Positions 23,360-34,713 of a DNA stretch of 64,000 bases are shown one piece after another. A program made the translations under genes and the position numbers. The DNA is taken from positions 310,001 to 374,000 of the forward strand of contig JAEQBH010000032.1 in NCBI GenBank assembly GCA_016808115.1, in the 5' to 3' direction. The DNA comes from Tetrastigma voinierianum (lineage: Eukaryota; Streptophyta; Magnoliopsida; Vitales; Vitaceae). Under the pieces are notes generated by a model, which did not search any database, was not told the origin of the DNA, and saw only the letters and a list, made by a program, of their open reading frames with translations. Position 1 is the first letter of the stretch, and the number at the start of each line of letters is the position of its first letter.

Positions 23360-23639
23360 ATTAGAGACCCGAGTGATGTATGACAGTGAAATTAGATGAC
23401 AAAGGGAGAGGCATCTTAGAGAAAGCCAGGATAGACTGAAATGGCTCCTCAATTTCCTTTTATAAGCTTTATTGTGAGCCTTACTTCTTCCCACAATTGA
23501 TTTAGAATTTTACCTATAAGCCAAAAAGGCAACAATTCTCTACCTTGGCAAATATTCTCATCCACCATAGAATTTTTTCCCATATTTGTTGTTATAGATG
23601 CAAAGCCTTCAAATGTGCGCAATGACGCAGTCAAACTCT

Positions 23640-24610
23640 CGTAATGTTATTAAAGTCAAATAATGATTAAAGTGATTATTGTTATAATCTTTGTCAATAT
23701 ATCTACAAGATTTTCAATAGTCCCAATCTTTTGATCAAGTAGAATTTTTCTTTTATAAATGATCTCCCACACAAAATGATAGCAAACACCAACATGCTTC
23801 ATATGAACATGAAAAAAATGGAATTTTTCTAATCAAATAGTATTTTTAATTGTCGAAACAAATAGAGATATTATTCTAACCTACTCCTACTTCATCCAAT
23901 AACCATCTAACTAATTAAATAGCTTTCTTTGTAGTCCCGGTAACCATCATGTAGTATTTTCTCTAATAAACATAGTTATTGTAGACTGTTAAGGTACTTC
24001 CAACATCCGAGTGCTCTTTCAAAAGTAAACACATAGCCAGTTGTCAACCAATGTTTATCTAAGTCACTAGAATAATCAAAATCAATATAACTAATAGCAC
24101 ATTAATCACATGTATCATATCTCTCAAGGACAAAGCCAACATTTATGGTTTTCAATAAATACTCTAAAATCAATTTCAATACCTACCAATATCATTTATC
24201 AGGATCATGCATATACCTACTCTCTAATTCAACATGTGAATATTGGACCTTATATACACGGTAACATACATCAAGTTGCCAATTGCATTAAGATATGAAA
24301 CTTGGGTCATAAACTATAATTCATCGTTTGAACTGGGAGATGAAGATACACTAAACTTCATATGACTACTTTAAAATGTCAAAGCGATATAATACCTGCT
24401 TTAGATATTGTTTCTAAAGTTGGACAAATTGTGCCTCTTCATCTATCTTTTATAATCTCTATGCTTAAATTTTTCTTTTTGCTTCATGTAATTCTTTTAT
24501 CTTAAACTCTCGATTTAGATAAGTCTTTAATTTCTTAATTTCTTCGACATTCTTCGCATTATCAACATATTATCAGCATAAAAGAGTAGATCAACAGGTC
24601 CTCCATGAGC
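23640..24610 (-). pseudogene. Copia RT C-terminus and RNase H relic
   Basis: Read right to left in shifting frames: YVDNAKNVEEIKKLKT followed by LNREFKIKELHEAKRKI (after the RT active site), then SRYMHDPDKWYW (thumb/connection). AISYIDFDYSSDLDK is next (RNase H), with KHWLTTGYVFTFE, and MKHVGVCYHFVWEIIYKRK followed by IENLVDILTK near 23640-23790. This is the usual Copia RNase H end. No LTR or PBS accompanies it. It lies opposite in strand to the neighbouring Copia element and diverged separately. Confidence 0.8.
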
Positions 24611-25104
24611 ATGAACTATTTACGACCAGATAACAATGAATATGACAGTTAGAAAACGTGGAGTATTGGAGTTAAATTAAGCGTGTGAACAGAATAAGCT
24701 AGATTTACAATCCTATCATGCTATGAAATATGATAATGGAACTACTACAATAAAGTATAACACAGGCAAAAAAATAAAAAGATAATAATTAGTTGTCCTA
24801 ATTAATGTGATGTTGCTGGTATATTTGTTCTCTCTTGACTTAAAAAAATCAGCAAGCTCAACAGCAGGTGGGGTTGAGCTTTGGCGAACATGTTCTCAAG
24901 AAGAGTTTCCTTGTTCTCTAGAGAAGGAAATATCATGCATGATTGGTTTGGTTGGAAGAGGCCGGTTGATTGTCTTGGCGAGTGGTTAGTCACTAAGGGA
25001 GAGGCTCCGACAGCCGTTATAGGCTCGTGCTACCGTAGCATGGCTGGTGATCATGTAGTAGGAAAGTATGAGAGCTGAGGTCTTTGATTAAAGAGTATTT
25101 AGGT
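24611..25104. other. Region downstream of the GLR gene, no gene seen
   Basis: AT-rich up to 24800, then a more balanced stretch to 25104 with no frame that I recognise. It may be the former 3' flank of the GLR gene. Confidence 0.5.
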
Positions 25105-25401
25105 TTAATCTTGGTCATGCTGACTCTTCCCCATTACTACCACATCTCTATGTTTATGCAAGAACATGGCAAGAACTATGATCAAAGCTAAAACTGAAGT
25201 CACTCCAGCGATAAGGAACAGGCCCCAAAAGCTATCGAGGCTGATATTGTTAGAAGAAAGTGAGCTTCCTTTGTCATCATCTGAACAACTATTTGTCTTC
25301 CTAAACCACTCTTCCTCAATCTTTAACATTTGATCTCCCTCAGTCACATTTAAGACTGCCCTTGAAACATCAGATACCAAAGGAGAACCTCTTGGGAAGA
25401 C
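25105..25401 (-). pseudogene. GLR: GLR exon 5: end of S2, M4 and C-terminal tail
   Basis: It begins after the acceptor TTTGTATTTCAG with VFPRGSPLVSDVSRAVLNVT. It continues with a TEGDQMLKIEEEWF block and a Cys (NSCSDD) that usually pairs in a disulphide. The single membrane helix M4 follows (SFWGLFLIAGVTSVLALIIV, then LAMFLHKH). The tail after M4 is short (about 18 residues) and ends at TAA. This exon is intact. Confidence 0.93.
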
Positions 25402-25444
25402 CTGAAATACAAAAATGAAGTTCAGAAAAAGAAACCAGATATTA

Positions 25445-25775
25445 AGGCAGGCTCCCTTTGGAACCAGAAAGTATTAGGAAAAGAAAAAAAATACCAAGGA
25501 AAATGATTTTCTCATGTTTGGGTTCACCATAAAAAATATAAAATCAAATCAAATATAATCAAAATTCCTCAATTTTTTTTACATATTTTAAAATTTCTTA
25601 GCTCTTATATAATAGAATAGAGAGAAACTAATAAACCGAGTTTGAATAACATACGGAATTAATTTATTAAGTTTAAACCTATTTTTTATTTTCCTCTAAG
25701 TTTTATTTCTTTCCACTTTTTCTCTTTGTTTTTATTTCGATTTTATTTCTTTAGTACTTTTCGGGTTCAAAACGG
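25445..25775. mobile_element. MITE-like foldback in GLR intron 4
   Basis: The left end reads CTCCCTTTGGAACCAGAAAG and the right end, reversed, reads CTCCGTTTTGAACCCGAAAA. The two arms also share AGGAAAAGAAAA-type purine runs. It belongs to the same sequence class as 50944-51268. The edges are approximate. Confidence 0.6.
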
Positions 25776-25835
25776 AGCTGAAATGTACTTAATATTCGAA
25801 ACGAATGTTTGTTTGTGAGAAGAGAGAGCACTTAC

Positions 25836-26235
25836 AAATCTGAATCCGTCGAATTTGTATGTTGGTTGAACCATGGTATATTTGGAGCAATGCTGAAATG
25901 AAGAGCATGAAAGGTATCTCATCAAAAGCAGCAGCAATACCTCCATTTGCACTGCCTTTAGAGAGTAGATCAGCTAATTGTTGAGGAGAATTATAGATCC
26001 TAAACTTAGATTCATCGAAGTTCATCCTTTCCAAGAATCCGAGAACGAAAGAGCCTTGTTGGTGACCTATGTACTCCCCTTTTGCTCTCAGCTCGTTTAT
26101 GTCTGTAACAGTTGGCTGGAGCTGTTTGGACAGTGCTTGTGAAGGCCAAACTAGCAGTGTAACTTTGAGCAGAATAGGCACAACAAAGACCATATGATCA
26201 TCACCAATTCAAACCTCATGCTCTAATCCTCTCCT
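25836..26235 (-). pseudogene. GLR: GLR exon 4: M3 and most of S2, frameshifted
   Basis: The acceptor TTTGTAG precedes AGGAGAGGATT, and the donor GTAAGT lies at 25830-25835. The M3 region is damaged: QSYTASL is still readable in one frame, but stops and at least two indels lie before it and one after. In the next frame QLQPTVTDINELRAKGEYIG and GGIAAAFDEIPFM are clean S2 sequence. Then a further shift occurs, after which CSKYTMVQPTYKFDGFRF is read in another frame up to the donor. QSYTASL is close to the SYTANLAAF gate motif of the family. Confidence 0.92.
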
Positions 26236-26269
26236 CTACAAACATAAAACAAAAAAAAATCAACATTTC

Positions 26270-26520
26270 TATGTTTGGTTCCTTGGAAAATATTAGGGAT
26301 AATGCAACAGGAAGAAAATAGAGAAGAAAACTATGGAAGGAAAGAAAAAAATGTAAGAAAATAAAAATAGAGTTAAAAACAATATAATATTAGTTTTATT
26401 TACTGCTTCATATTTATTTTAATTCATCCATATAAAGATTAAATAATTTAAGAATATCTAAGTTTTAAATTAATTTTATTTATATTTGATTTTCTTGGAA
26501 ATTTTTGATGAGACAAACAT
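26270..26520. repeat. MITE-like sequence in GLR intron 3
   Basis: It starts TTTGGTTCCTTGGAAAATAT and runs through purine-rich AAGGAAAGAAAAAAATG. Its interior (TTAAATAATTTAAGAATATC) echoes, in reverse, the interior of 50944-51268. The second end is not sharp. Confidence 0.45.
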
Positions 26521-26748
26521 CGTAGGAAAACAAGTGTATATTTGTTTACAGTTTTTGAAAATTGTTTTTTTGTTATAAAAAACAAGAACAATGAAAACAC
26601 ATAACACATTTGATCCCTGTTGTTTTTTTTTTTTTAAACACAAAAAATATAGAAAATATTAAATTAAGATAATAAGAACAAATTTAAAAAACAGGAATCA
26701 AACAATCGCTGATTTTTCTTAACAAAATTTTATTTCTTAGTACTTAAG

Positions 26749-26915
26749 GACATGTTTCATTCTTGTTTTTGAAAACAGTTTTTTAAAATATAGAGAAAAC
26801 CATTTAAGTATTCTTTGAAAATGGTTCTTATTCTTTATGTTTTGTTTGTTTTCCTTATTTTTAAGAATAGGAAACAGTTTTAAAAAACAAGAACAAACAG
26901 TCCCTAACTAACAAA
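26749..26915. mobile_element. Small foldback element in GLR intron 3
   Basis: The left arm is AGGACATGTTTCATTCTTGT followed by TTTTGAAAACAG. The reversed right arm is AGGGACTGTTTGTTCTTGTT followed by TTTTAAAACTG. The arms are some 40 bases with a short centre, as in a MITE. Confidence 0.65.
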
Positions 26916-26949
26916 ACACGACCAAAACGAAGGTCATTTGGGAGAAGAG

Positions 26950-27622
26950 TGTTAGAACAAATTGTCTCCTTGTTGTAGAAACCTGGGAATGCATAAACCA
27001 GTTGTTTTGGACATGCCAAGCAACATACACATAATGCTGCAAAATAATGGTTATTCAAGAAAAACCAAAATAAATTAAATTAATAAGAAAGGAGGGGAAT
27101 ATAACAAGTTGGAGAAACAACCGAGTCTTGTGAAATTCACAATTTCCTTAAGACAAATTCGCCTTCTCCGTTGGTGCTTTGAGATTCCCAAGGCGTCTGT
27201 CTCCCAGGATAAAACGGTTGTCGAATGGTCGACAAAAGCACTTTGCCGCCACTCCGGCGAACTGATGATGTGTTTGCTCTATCACCGACAAAGGACGAAG
27301 GAAGAAGAAAGCTCAAGACTACGATCCTGCTTTTTTGGTTGTTTCCACGAGAAATACCCGACAACCTTTATATAGAGGAGAGACTTGACCTTTTGGAATG
27401 CCAAATCTTTTGGCTTCCCAAACGTTTAGAATTCCGAAATAAATTATTCATTGAATGTCATTAATCTCATTCATTGAGTGTCATTAAATTCTTATAACTG
27501 AAATCCAAATAATTATTTCTTAACTGAAATCTAAATAATTATTTCTTATAACTGAAATCCAAAGAATTAAGAACAGAGAATTATCCAGTAAATGTCATTC
27601 ATTTCATTCACTATATCCAACA
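26950..27622 (-). mobile_element. Solo Copia LTR in GLR intron 3
   Basis: On the minus strand it runs from TGTTGGATATAG to GTTCTAACA, with exact 5-bp TSDs AAGAG at 26945-26949 and 27623-27627. Length 673 bp. A TATA box (CTCTATATAAAG) lies at about 27368-27380. The block ATCCTGGGAGACAGACGCC and the following GCGAATTTGTCTTAAGGAAA match the LTR at 39013-39602 (TCCTGGGAGACGAAC, GCGAATTCGTTTTAAGGAAA), so it belongs to a related Copia family. It sits only about 10 bases inside the exon 3 donor. Confidence 0.92.
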
Positions 27623-27634
27623 AAGAGAAATTAC

Positions 27635-27950
27635 TGTGAGCGGACACCATAGTTGAGAAGGAGAACCAGAAGACGGTGCCAGCTTGATGTGAAGGAGGAC
27701 CTCTGAAATCTTCATTGATTCGAAGTTCAAGGACCCAAATAACAAAACTGATGAAGATAAAGAAGCAGACACTAGTCATCCAGAGGTCCCAGGTCAAAGG
27801 TTTCAAGAAAACCCATGCGCTTTTGCCTTTTTTGTTATCTTTGATGGGTACGAGCATTGATGCCCCCGATTCAGTGTAAGGTAGTGTAAAATCTACATAC
27901 TCGGACCTGTTTGCTACAATCGTAGTATCTCCCACCACGGCATCGTACTT
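27635..27950 (-). pseudogene. GLR: GLR exon 3: end of S1, M1 and pore loop
   Basis: The acceptor GACAACAG precedes KYDAVVGDTTIVANRSEYVD. FTLPYTESGASMLVPI follows, then M1 (WDLWMTSVCFFIFISFVIWV) and LELRINEDFRGPPSHQAGTV leading into FWFSFSTMVSAH, the pore region. The donor is GTAATT at 27629-27634. The exon is in frame without stops. The residue pattern is that of clade 2 GLRs. Confidence 0.93.
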
Positions 27951-27953
27951 CTG

Positions 27954-28604
27954 TTGTCATAAAATGCTCATGACCCATTATTGATACTTTTAGAGTTTAT
28001 ATGAGATTCTAAAGTATTGCAAAAGATTGAGAGGTATTGAGTGCGCAGTTTTTTCCATAGTACTCCAATATTCTTTTTTTTACTTGTACTACAATATTCT
28101 AATTATATATCTTTATTTGATATAATGGATTTCTCATTCTCTAATCGTGGTTTTTTCCTATTTAAGGTTTCATGTAAATATATGTATTTCTCATTTTTAG
28201 TAGTGTTTTTAATAAAAGTAAGATTGATATTGATGGTGCTATTTGTTTTTGAATCAACATTAAAAGCGAAGGCCTAAGTGGTAACTTCATCGAGATTGAC
28301 AAAATGTTGTTACAAACTAGATGTCATCATTCAATTCACGGAGTTCTGTCTTTGTATGAGGCTTTCAGGTGTCCCAGTCGTGATAAATCTCGTGTGGCGC
28401 ATAATTGTAAAGGCGAGAGAGAAAAACTTGTGTATATTTGTTTTGGCTCTAGGGAGAGATGGTCTATTTATAAACAATAAACCTCAGCCTTTTAGGATTT
28501 CTTCTATCTCAAGCAACCTAACCCTTGCCTTATATGATTTATTGCCTCTTAAGAAATTAATTAATGAGTTATGTCACTAATTAGCTTGTCTGAGTCTAAT
28601 AACC
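27954..28604 (-). other. Remnant of GLR intron 2 and unassigned sequence
   Basis: 27954-28280 is AT-rich intron-like DNA ending at the exon 3 acceptor. 28281-28604 on the minus strand carries a promoter-like GTTTATAAATAGACC (about 28457-28471), followed by a CTCTCCCTAGAGCC stretch, which looks like an LTR or promoter fragment. I searched it by eye for the missing end of exon 2 and did not find it. Confidence 0.4.
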
Positions 28605-30540
28605 TGTGGCGCCCAAAACAGGAATTAGTTGACTACCGATCAACCGCGAATCTTGCTAAGTAGTGTCGAGTAGCCGGCATTTTCCACCAATCGAGACGAA
28701 GTCTCCTTTATGCGAGGCTCTGCAAATAAAACTTTGTATATAACTTTGTCCCCGAACATCAATATCCTCACAGTACAACGACCGCTTGGGTCATTACAAC
28801 ACCTGCTACTCATCTTTATATATATATATATATATATCCAACTATATCGATAGTTTCCGAGTTCAATTGTTTTTACTCTTATCTGACCTGCTAAAATTAA
28901 AAAACAATTCTAATACATGTAAAATCATCAAAGCCAATGTTCCTACTTCCTCTAAACTCGGCCTCCCAAAGATTTCCAGCCATTCCCCAAGACGCTCCTC
29001 GCACCAGAAAATGCGATCCTCTGGCCAGCATGAGCCACGCCGTAAATGCGACCACCCTAAGTGGCTACTCTCCACCTAAGTGCATATGCAATGCTCCAAA
29101 GTAAACACACATTCAAGCAAATGCATGATCCTACTTAAATGTCTAACTGATCATCTCGCACTGGCCTCATCGATTTCTCCCTCACACTCGCCTAAGCTCG
29201 TATAGCGCGAGAATTATTATGTTTATTTGTGGACAACCCTCCGATGTATATATATCAATTGGGCCGTCTCCGACGATTGATATTTTTAGTATGGACTACC
29301 TTCCGATAATTATCATTTTTTAGACAACCCTCCGAACCATTTTCTCTAGACTCACCTCATGCACTTACTCCTATCATCCTAGGGTGCCCCTAGTGCATAT
29401 GGAATGCATGATGCCAATTCATATAGCTTTATACCACATGCAACATATAAACATGCATATATTCACATAAAAATTAAATCACACAATCATGTTATGTAAT
29501 TTCTCATTCATCACATCAAAATTAGCTTAATGCGGCTAATGATCAAACACGCTACCCTACTTTGAATTACTTCAATTTCAAACATTGATTAACACAAAAT
29601 TTATTTCAGAACACTATTCCCTGAATAGTGAAACCCCGGTTACTATTCCCTTAAAAATCACCAATCGTTTGCTCACTTTAGAACCCGAATTTCATGGCCA
29701 TTTCCGCCCATTCCAATCAAGACATGATTTATTTCTCTCACAAATTACACAATTAATCAACCCAACAACCCGTGCTAGTGGGACAGATCCATACAAATGG
29801 GTTTCAAAATTTACTACCGTCCCAAGTTTTTTGGGATCTCATCAAACTACTGCTCAATGCCTCTAAACCAACTGGAACATTAAAAACACTTAAATAAAGT
29901 AAACCCAAGTAGGGAGAAACCTTTCTACCTCTCTGAGTTTGTCAAAAACCTTTGTAAATTCCGTACCCATGCGAAGCCCCTCTCCTACAGAGCAGCTTTT
30001 TTTTTCTTGTCCCGAAGACGCCGGATCGTCTGATTCGCTGAAACTTAGAGAGAAGTCTAACCTTTCTCACTCTAAACCGCTTCGCAACTCAACGGTAGTT
30101 TTTTTCCTCTTTCAATTCACGTTTTTTGTCTTTTTTTGACCAGGCATGTGTACCTGTTTGAGTGCCTTGGTTTTTTCCCACTTAATCATTTCAAAACACA
30201 CTTTGTCCTCTTTCCCGCTTTGACATTCAAGACTATCTCGGGCCGTCCATTTTCATCATTTCACTCATTTTTCACTTATGACACATGAGTACGTGTTATA
30301 TGTGACTCTCACAGATCGGTAAATCGCTTTTACGCAAGACCAAACGCGATGCCTAAAAACGTGCCAACTCCCGACCATCTCAATTCCTACGAAATTTCCA
30401 CGTGGTAACTAGATTTCCTCATGAGACTATCTAACGATGAAATCCGCTTTCACATCCCGAGATCCGTGAGAATAATTTCGGATTTAACCTACCACTCAGG
30501 AACTGTGGCTGATGGAGCGCAAACTGAAATTTCTGGCCCA
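28605..30540 (-). repeat. 3' LTR of the Tekay-type element
   Basis: It ends TTTTGGGCGCCACA on the minus strand (28605) and starts near TGGGCCAGAAATTTC (30540), directly after the PPT. Blocks shared with the solo LTR 492-1855 are GCACTTAGGTGGAGAGTAGC, GACAAACTCAGAGAGGTAGA and GTTGATCGGTAGTCAACTA. Length about 1.94 kb. It contains a (TA)n run at about 28819-28837. No exact TSD is found at its left edge, fitting a rearranged locus. Confidence 0.8.
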
Positions 30541-30556
30541 CTCTCCTCCTTAAAGG
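30541..30556 (-). other. Polypurine tract of the Tekay-type element
   Basis: The minus strand reads CTTTAAGGAGGAGAG next to the LTR. It is preceded by GGGACGAAATTCC, a phrase regularly found at the end of pol in Tekay/Del elements. Confidence 0.8.
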
Positions 30557-30649
30557 AATTTCGTCCCAAAATTCGTGACAATCGACAATCACCACGCATA
30601 TGCAACGTGCACTACACTCATGCATGTAAACTAGTCATTCAATCTTTAA

Positions 30650-31900
30650 ACGATTAAATCAATGCACTCATCCCTAAACAAGAAGGGATAGGTGGGCCCG
30701 CACGTGTCCCCGCTCCAGCCGCAGACTCCTCCACTCCATAGTGCCGCCATAGCATCCTCACTATCCTCACGATCTTGCGTTGCAAAACCTGATCACGGCT
30801 ATCCAAAATACATACCGGTCCCTTCCTCAAAGGTCCCATCGTCAATCTCGACCATTCCCAATCCACTACATGAGCTAGGATCTCGAGTATACTTCCGGGA
30901 GAGACGTGAAGCACCCGTGGACACCGTCATACCGGGCGGTGTGTGCAAGCCAACCGGCACGCTACAATGCCTATCCCCTCAAGTATCTCAACGCCAATGA
31001 ATCTCTACGATAGCTTCCCACGCTTGCCGAACCTCGACCACTCCTCTCTTAGGCATCACCTTCAAGAAAACGTGATCCCCCAACCTCGAACTCTAAGGGT
31101 CGACGTCGCACACGCATAGTTTTCCGTTCGCTCGAGCCGTGAGAAGACGCCGTCATCAGATCGCTCACCTTCCTGAGGTGTCTCTAATCAATCAGGACCC
31201 TGATGGAGCCTCTTCCATCTCTATCCAATCATAACTGCAATTTACTCCGGGCTTCCCATACAATGCCTCATGGTGTTTCATTTATATACTCGCCGATAAC
31301 TATTGTTGCAAGTAATTCCACTAAGGGCAATTGCCTCACCCTTAAATACCCAGATATATGCTCACAAATAAGGCCCCCATCACCAGATATAATCCATACA
31401 ACTCGTAACCCCTGCCAACCCTCGTCAAAACACTAACCTTCCTAAGGTCACAGTCATTGGCAATCCAATGGACTGTCAACCTAGTCCATGTCATGTATGA
31501 CATCCATATACTGAGCCCTTGCCGGCTCAACAACACCCAATGCAATTTCCAAAGGGGTATCCAAATCTCGAGTCACTCCCGACTCTTATCACTCCACTCC
31601 TAAGTCTACGTGATAACTCCGACCGTGTTTTTCATCTGACAATATAACTCTTCGACTACACTTCGGGAGCCTCTTACATTCACACAGAAATTTCGGGATA
31701 TCTCCCCGAGTCCCTTTACAATCTTAACCCAGGATTCTCACCCTAGTGATTTAACGACTTCGCTGGGCTTAACACACTTATTATTTACTCTTCTTCTTTA
31801 TCGATCGAACTATGAGTCTTTATCGACGTACCCTAAAGACAACCTATCCCACACTCACCAAGAGTGGTGAATGACCGCATTGCACCCACACTGCACTGAC
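30650..31900 (-). pseudogene. Tekay integrase C-terminus and chromodomain-type tail
   Basis: Readable pieces, right to left: VRRRPLEFEVGGSRFLEGDA at about 31060-31120, then FTSPGSILEILAHVVDWEWS at about 30850-30910, and GPVCILDSRDQVLQRK with VRMLWRHYGVEE at about 30740-30830. These match the integrase GPY region and the 'HVVDWE...ILDRKEQVLRxK...KVLWRxHxVEEATWE' tail of Tekay/Del. The catalytic core (31200-32800) is too decayed to read; only short fragments match. Confidence 0.8.
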
Positions 31901-32889
31901 ATGGCGATATTAGCACACGAACGCAATAATGCCACACTGTGACACCCTATCCCGGGGTCCACCATGAGCAGATTCTCGGAGATCTCTCACTCATAATCCC
32001 AACCTATCAGGTCAACTCTCACCCTACACCCTAGGAAAGAACATCTATACCTGGCTTCTCTAAAGGCCCTAACCTCTAAGCCCAAATCCAAGGCCGTGTT
32101 GGGAATGCCAACCCGGCTAAGGTCCCAATTACTAACAACCCGATGGCTGTCAACTCATCCATGTCAAGCCTGACATCAACAACCAATATGTCTACCATGC
32201 TTCCGCGCAACTCCTCGACCGTCCCCGACTTCGACTCCACACTCGCCCTCCGTCTATCTCAGGCCGGCCAGAGTGCCAGATAAGACCCCTAAACCCGGGA
32301 AACCGGTTCCTTTCAATTCGCATTAGGGTGTGGAGGAATGAACCGTATACTCTCCTCGTTTCTACGCTTAACTGACTCGGCACAGTCCCAGTCCTAGGAT
32401 CCCTGGGTCTCTCTGGGGGCAACCTGGGCCTCACATGCCCAATCCCGCTCCCGATCCCGAAACCGGTGAAGCATAAGTCTTCCCCGCTCTTCCTCGAACC
32501 AGAAGCAAGGCCGATCCTCCCCCGCTACCAACACCCGCATCCCGAAAGTGCCCGAGCATCCCCTCGATCTCTTCTATCAGTCGTGGCCGTCCCAACCACG
32601 GGAGTCCATGTCCCGTAGGTGAAGTCCCACGATCCCGCCCGAACGGACAACCCGTACCCCATTCTCGAATCTCCTATGCACCCGGCCAATCCCAAGAAAC
32701 CACGATCTCGAAGATCGACTTCGATCTCTCCCAACCCATCATGGCCTGGGTCCTTTCTAGGTCCACACCGACACGCCCGATGCCGATGTCACGCGGTCCC
32801 AAAAAATCCACCGCAAGCCAAAACTCTCCCTTACCGAACTCGCGTACCAATCGATGGTCTCAACAATCTGCGATTGCAATCCTCAAGTG

Positions 32890-33420
32890 ATACTATGCTC
32901 CCACTGACCGGGAGTGCATCAAGATGTCATCCATGAAGACTACGACAAACTGATCTAGATAGGGTTGGAATACCCTATGCATGAGATCCATGAATGTAGC
33001 TGGCGCATTCGTCAATCCAAAGGGCATCACCGTAAACTCAAAGTGCCCATAACACGTCCTAAACGCCGCCTTAAGCGATATCCGCCTCCCCAACCTCACC
33101 GATGGTAACCAAAGCATGGGTCTACTCGGGAGTAGACTCGCTCCTCAACCCGGTCAAATAAATCATCAATCCTCTGCAATGGGTACCGACATTCTGATCA
33201 TAACCCGCTCAACTGCCGGTAATCAATGCACAAATAAGGATCTCGTTTTCTTCTTTCGCAAACAACCGAAGCGCCCCATGGTGAAGTGCTCTAGCTCCGA
33301 TAAACCCCTTGTCCAATAGCTCCCGAATCGGGACTCGAGTCTTTATAACTCAACCTGCCATCCTATGCGGAGTCATAGAGATGCGTGAAGTACCAGGGCG
33401 TAACTCGATACCGAAGTCTA
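32890..33420 (-). pseudogene. Tekay reverse transcriptase core
   Basis: The frame 32893-33117 reads FRTCYGHFEFTVMPFGLTNA, then PATFMDLMHRVFQPYLDQFV, then VVFMDDILMHS. FMDD is the YxDD-type catalytic site with two Asp. Upstream pieces (33120-33420) are frameshifted. This is the clearest pol domain of the element. Confidence 0.9.
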
Positions 33421-33479
33421 CTACCCTCCGTGGAGGTACCCAGCCCATCCGAAAACATCCACATACTCTCAAATTACGG

Positions 33480-34170
33480 TAGATTTGTCCGGGCCCTCCG
33501 CCCTCTGTAGTGAAGGCCGCTAATTAACCCGGGCATCATTCCCACACTGACCTGCACGCCTGGCAAAATCTCATGCTTCGTTTCCTAAATGTCACACGAG
33601 TACCGTCCTTCTCGTAGCGTGTAACCCTCCTACGCCACAATCGATAACGACTCGTGCTCGTCGCCAATCCCATCCCCAAGATGACATCGAACCCGACATG
33701 TCCATGATCCTCGTGTCCATCGCGAGTAGAGTCCCCGAGATCTCCAACTCGCAACCTCGACATATCATCCCTATTCGCCTAATCCCTAGGGAGAACTCAC
33801 ATACAAAAGGCTCCTCTAAGGTCTCTAGGAGGTCCTGCCCATTTCCACCATATTCGGGGCCTCACTCTCTGGGGCCGAACATAGCTAGTCTAATCCTGGT
33901 AGTGTCAGAGGTAATTTCCATAACCTCTAATACCTTCTCAATCTGTATGAACCAATTATCGCCACCACCACGAATCTCCTCCCACTCCAGAAATGCCTGA
34001 GGATTACGCGCCTAACCTCCGGGAGGCAGCCAGTGACCTTCCCGTTTCACCGCCATACCGGGCCAGGCGATACAGTCACGTAATACCTACAAATTGCAGC
34101 CCGGGCCGACGAAACACTCTGGTGCCGACCAATACCCCGTGGACGCCCTCTACGTCCTCGTCCTCGACTA
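33480..34170 (-). pseudogene. Tekay gag start and protease remnant
   Basis: The gag start reads MASRGRGRRGRPRG at about 34130-34172, then FLEWEEIRGGGDNWFIQIEK and VLEVMEITSDTTRIRLAMF at 33890-33990, the conserved gag block. After a deletion the frame passes into MDMSGFDVILGMG (about 33680-33720) and RRRVT, matching the protease end 'GFDVILGMDWLS...RRVT'. Most of gag, its zinc knuckle and the protease active site are gone. Confidence 0.75.
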
Positions 34171-34713
34171 GCCATCTGTACAGTTCAATGGCAAGTTAAA
34201 TATCAATACAGTATCTCTAAGGCATAAACACAGCCCCGAGACACTATTCATACACATAAATCGCTAGAATATTTTTCATCCTTTGCATTTACATGCAAGG
34301 CAATCAATTATACATTTAAACATTTTTATCAACAAAAATTTCATTTTTTTTTGAAAATTTTATTTTTAGAAAATTTTGTCAAATTTTATTTTATTTTAAT
34401 TTAATTTAATAAATTTTTTTTTTCGAAAATTTTTTGTGATGAACAGTGTTCATGAACCGGGTTCACAAACAATATCTAAAAATTGATGAGTCAAACCGGG
34501 TCAAAAACAGGCCGAATGCACCAAGTGCACAACCCACACCCCGCAAAGACGCCCCAAACAAGGCGCCCCGCCCTCGTGCCCCGCGGCCTCGCGCGCGCTC
34601 CCGTCCGCGGCGCCCGAGTGCCCCCGCCGCGCGCTCGCCGGCTCGCGCCGTGTCACCAAGACAACCGTCGTCTCGCGACACAAGCCGCCTTGCCTCCCCG
34701 TCACACACTCCGT

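Larger units (their letters stand above)
28605..34200 (-). mobile_element. Tekay-type (chromovirus) Ty3/gypsy element, 5' LTR missing
   Basis: The order on the minus strand is gag start (34170), protease, RT, integrase with a chromodomain-type tail, PPT and 3' LTR (28605-30540). GC content is clearly higher than in the flanks. All reading frames are broken. No sequence like the 3' LTR lies upstream of gag. Instead 34200-35460 holds unrelated DNA, so the 5' end was lost or replaced. It lies at the break in GLR exon 2. Confidence 0.85.

Noticed and set aside
24802..25078. Short frames of 60-65 codons on both strands downstream of the GLR gene
   Set aside because: No motif, overlapping opposite strands, and no similarity to the GLR tail.
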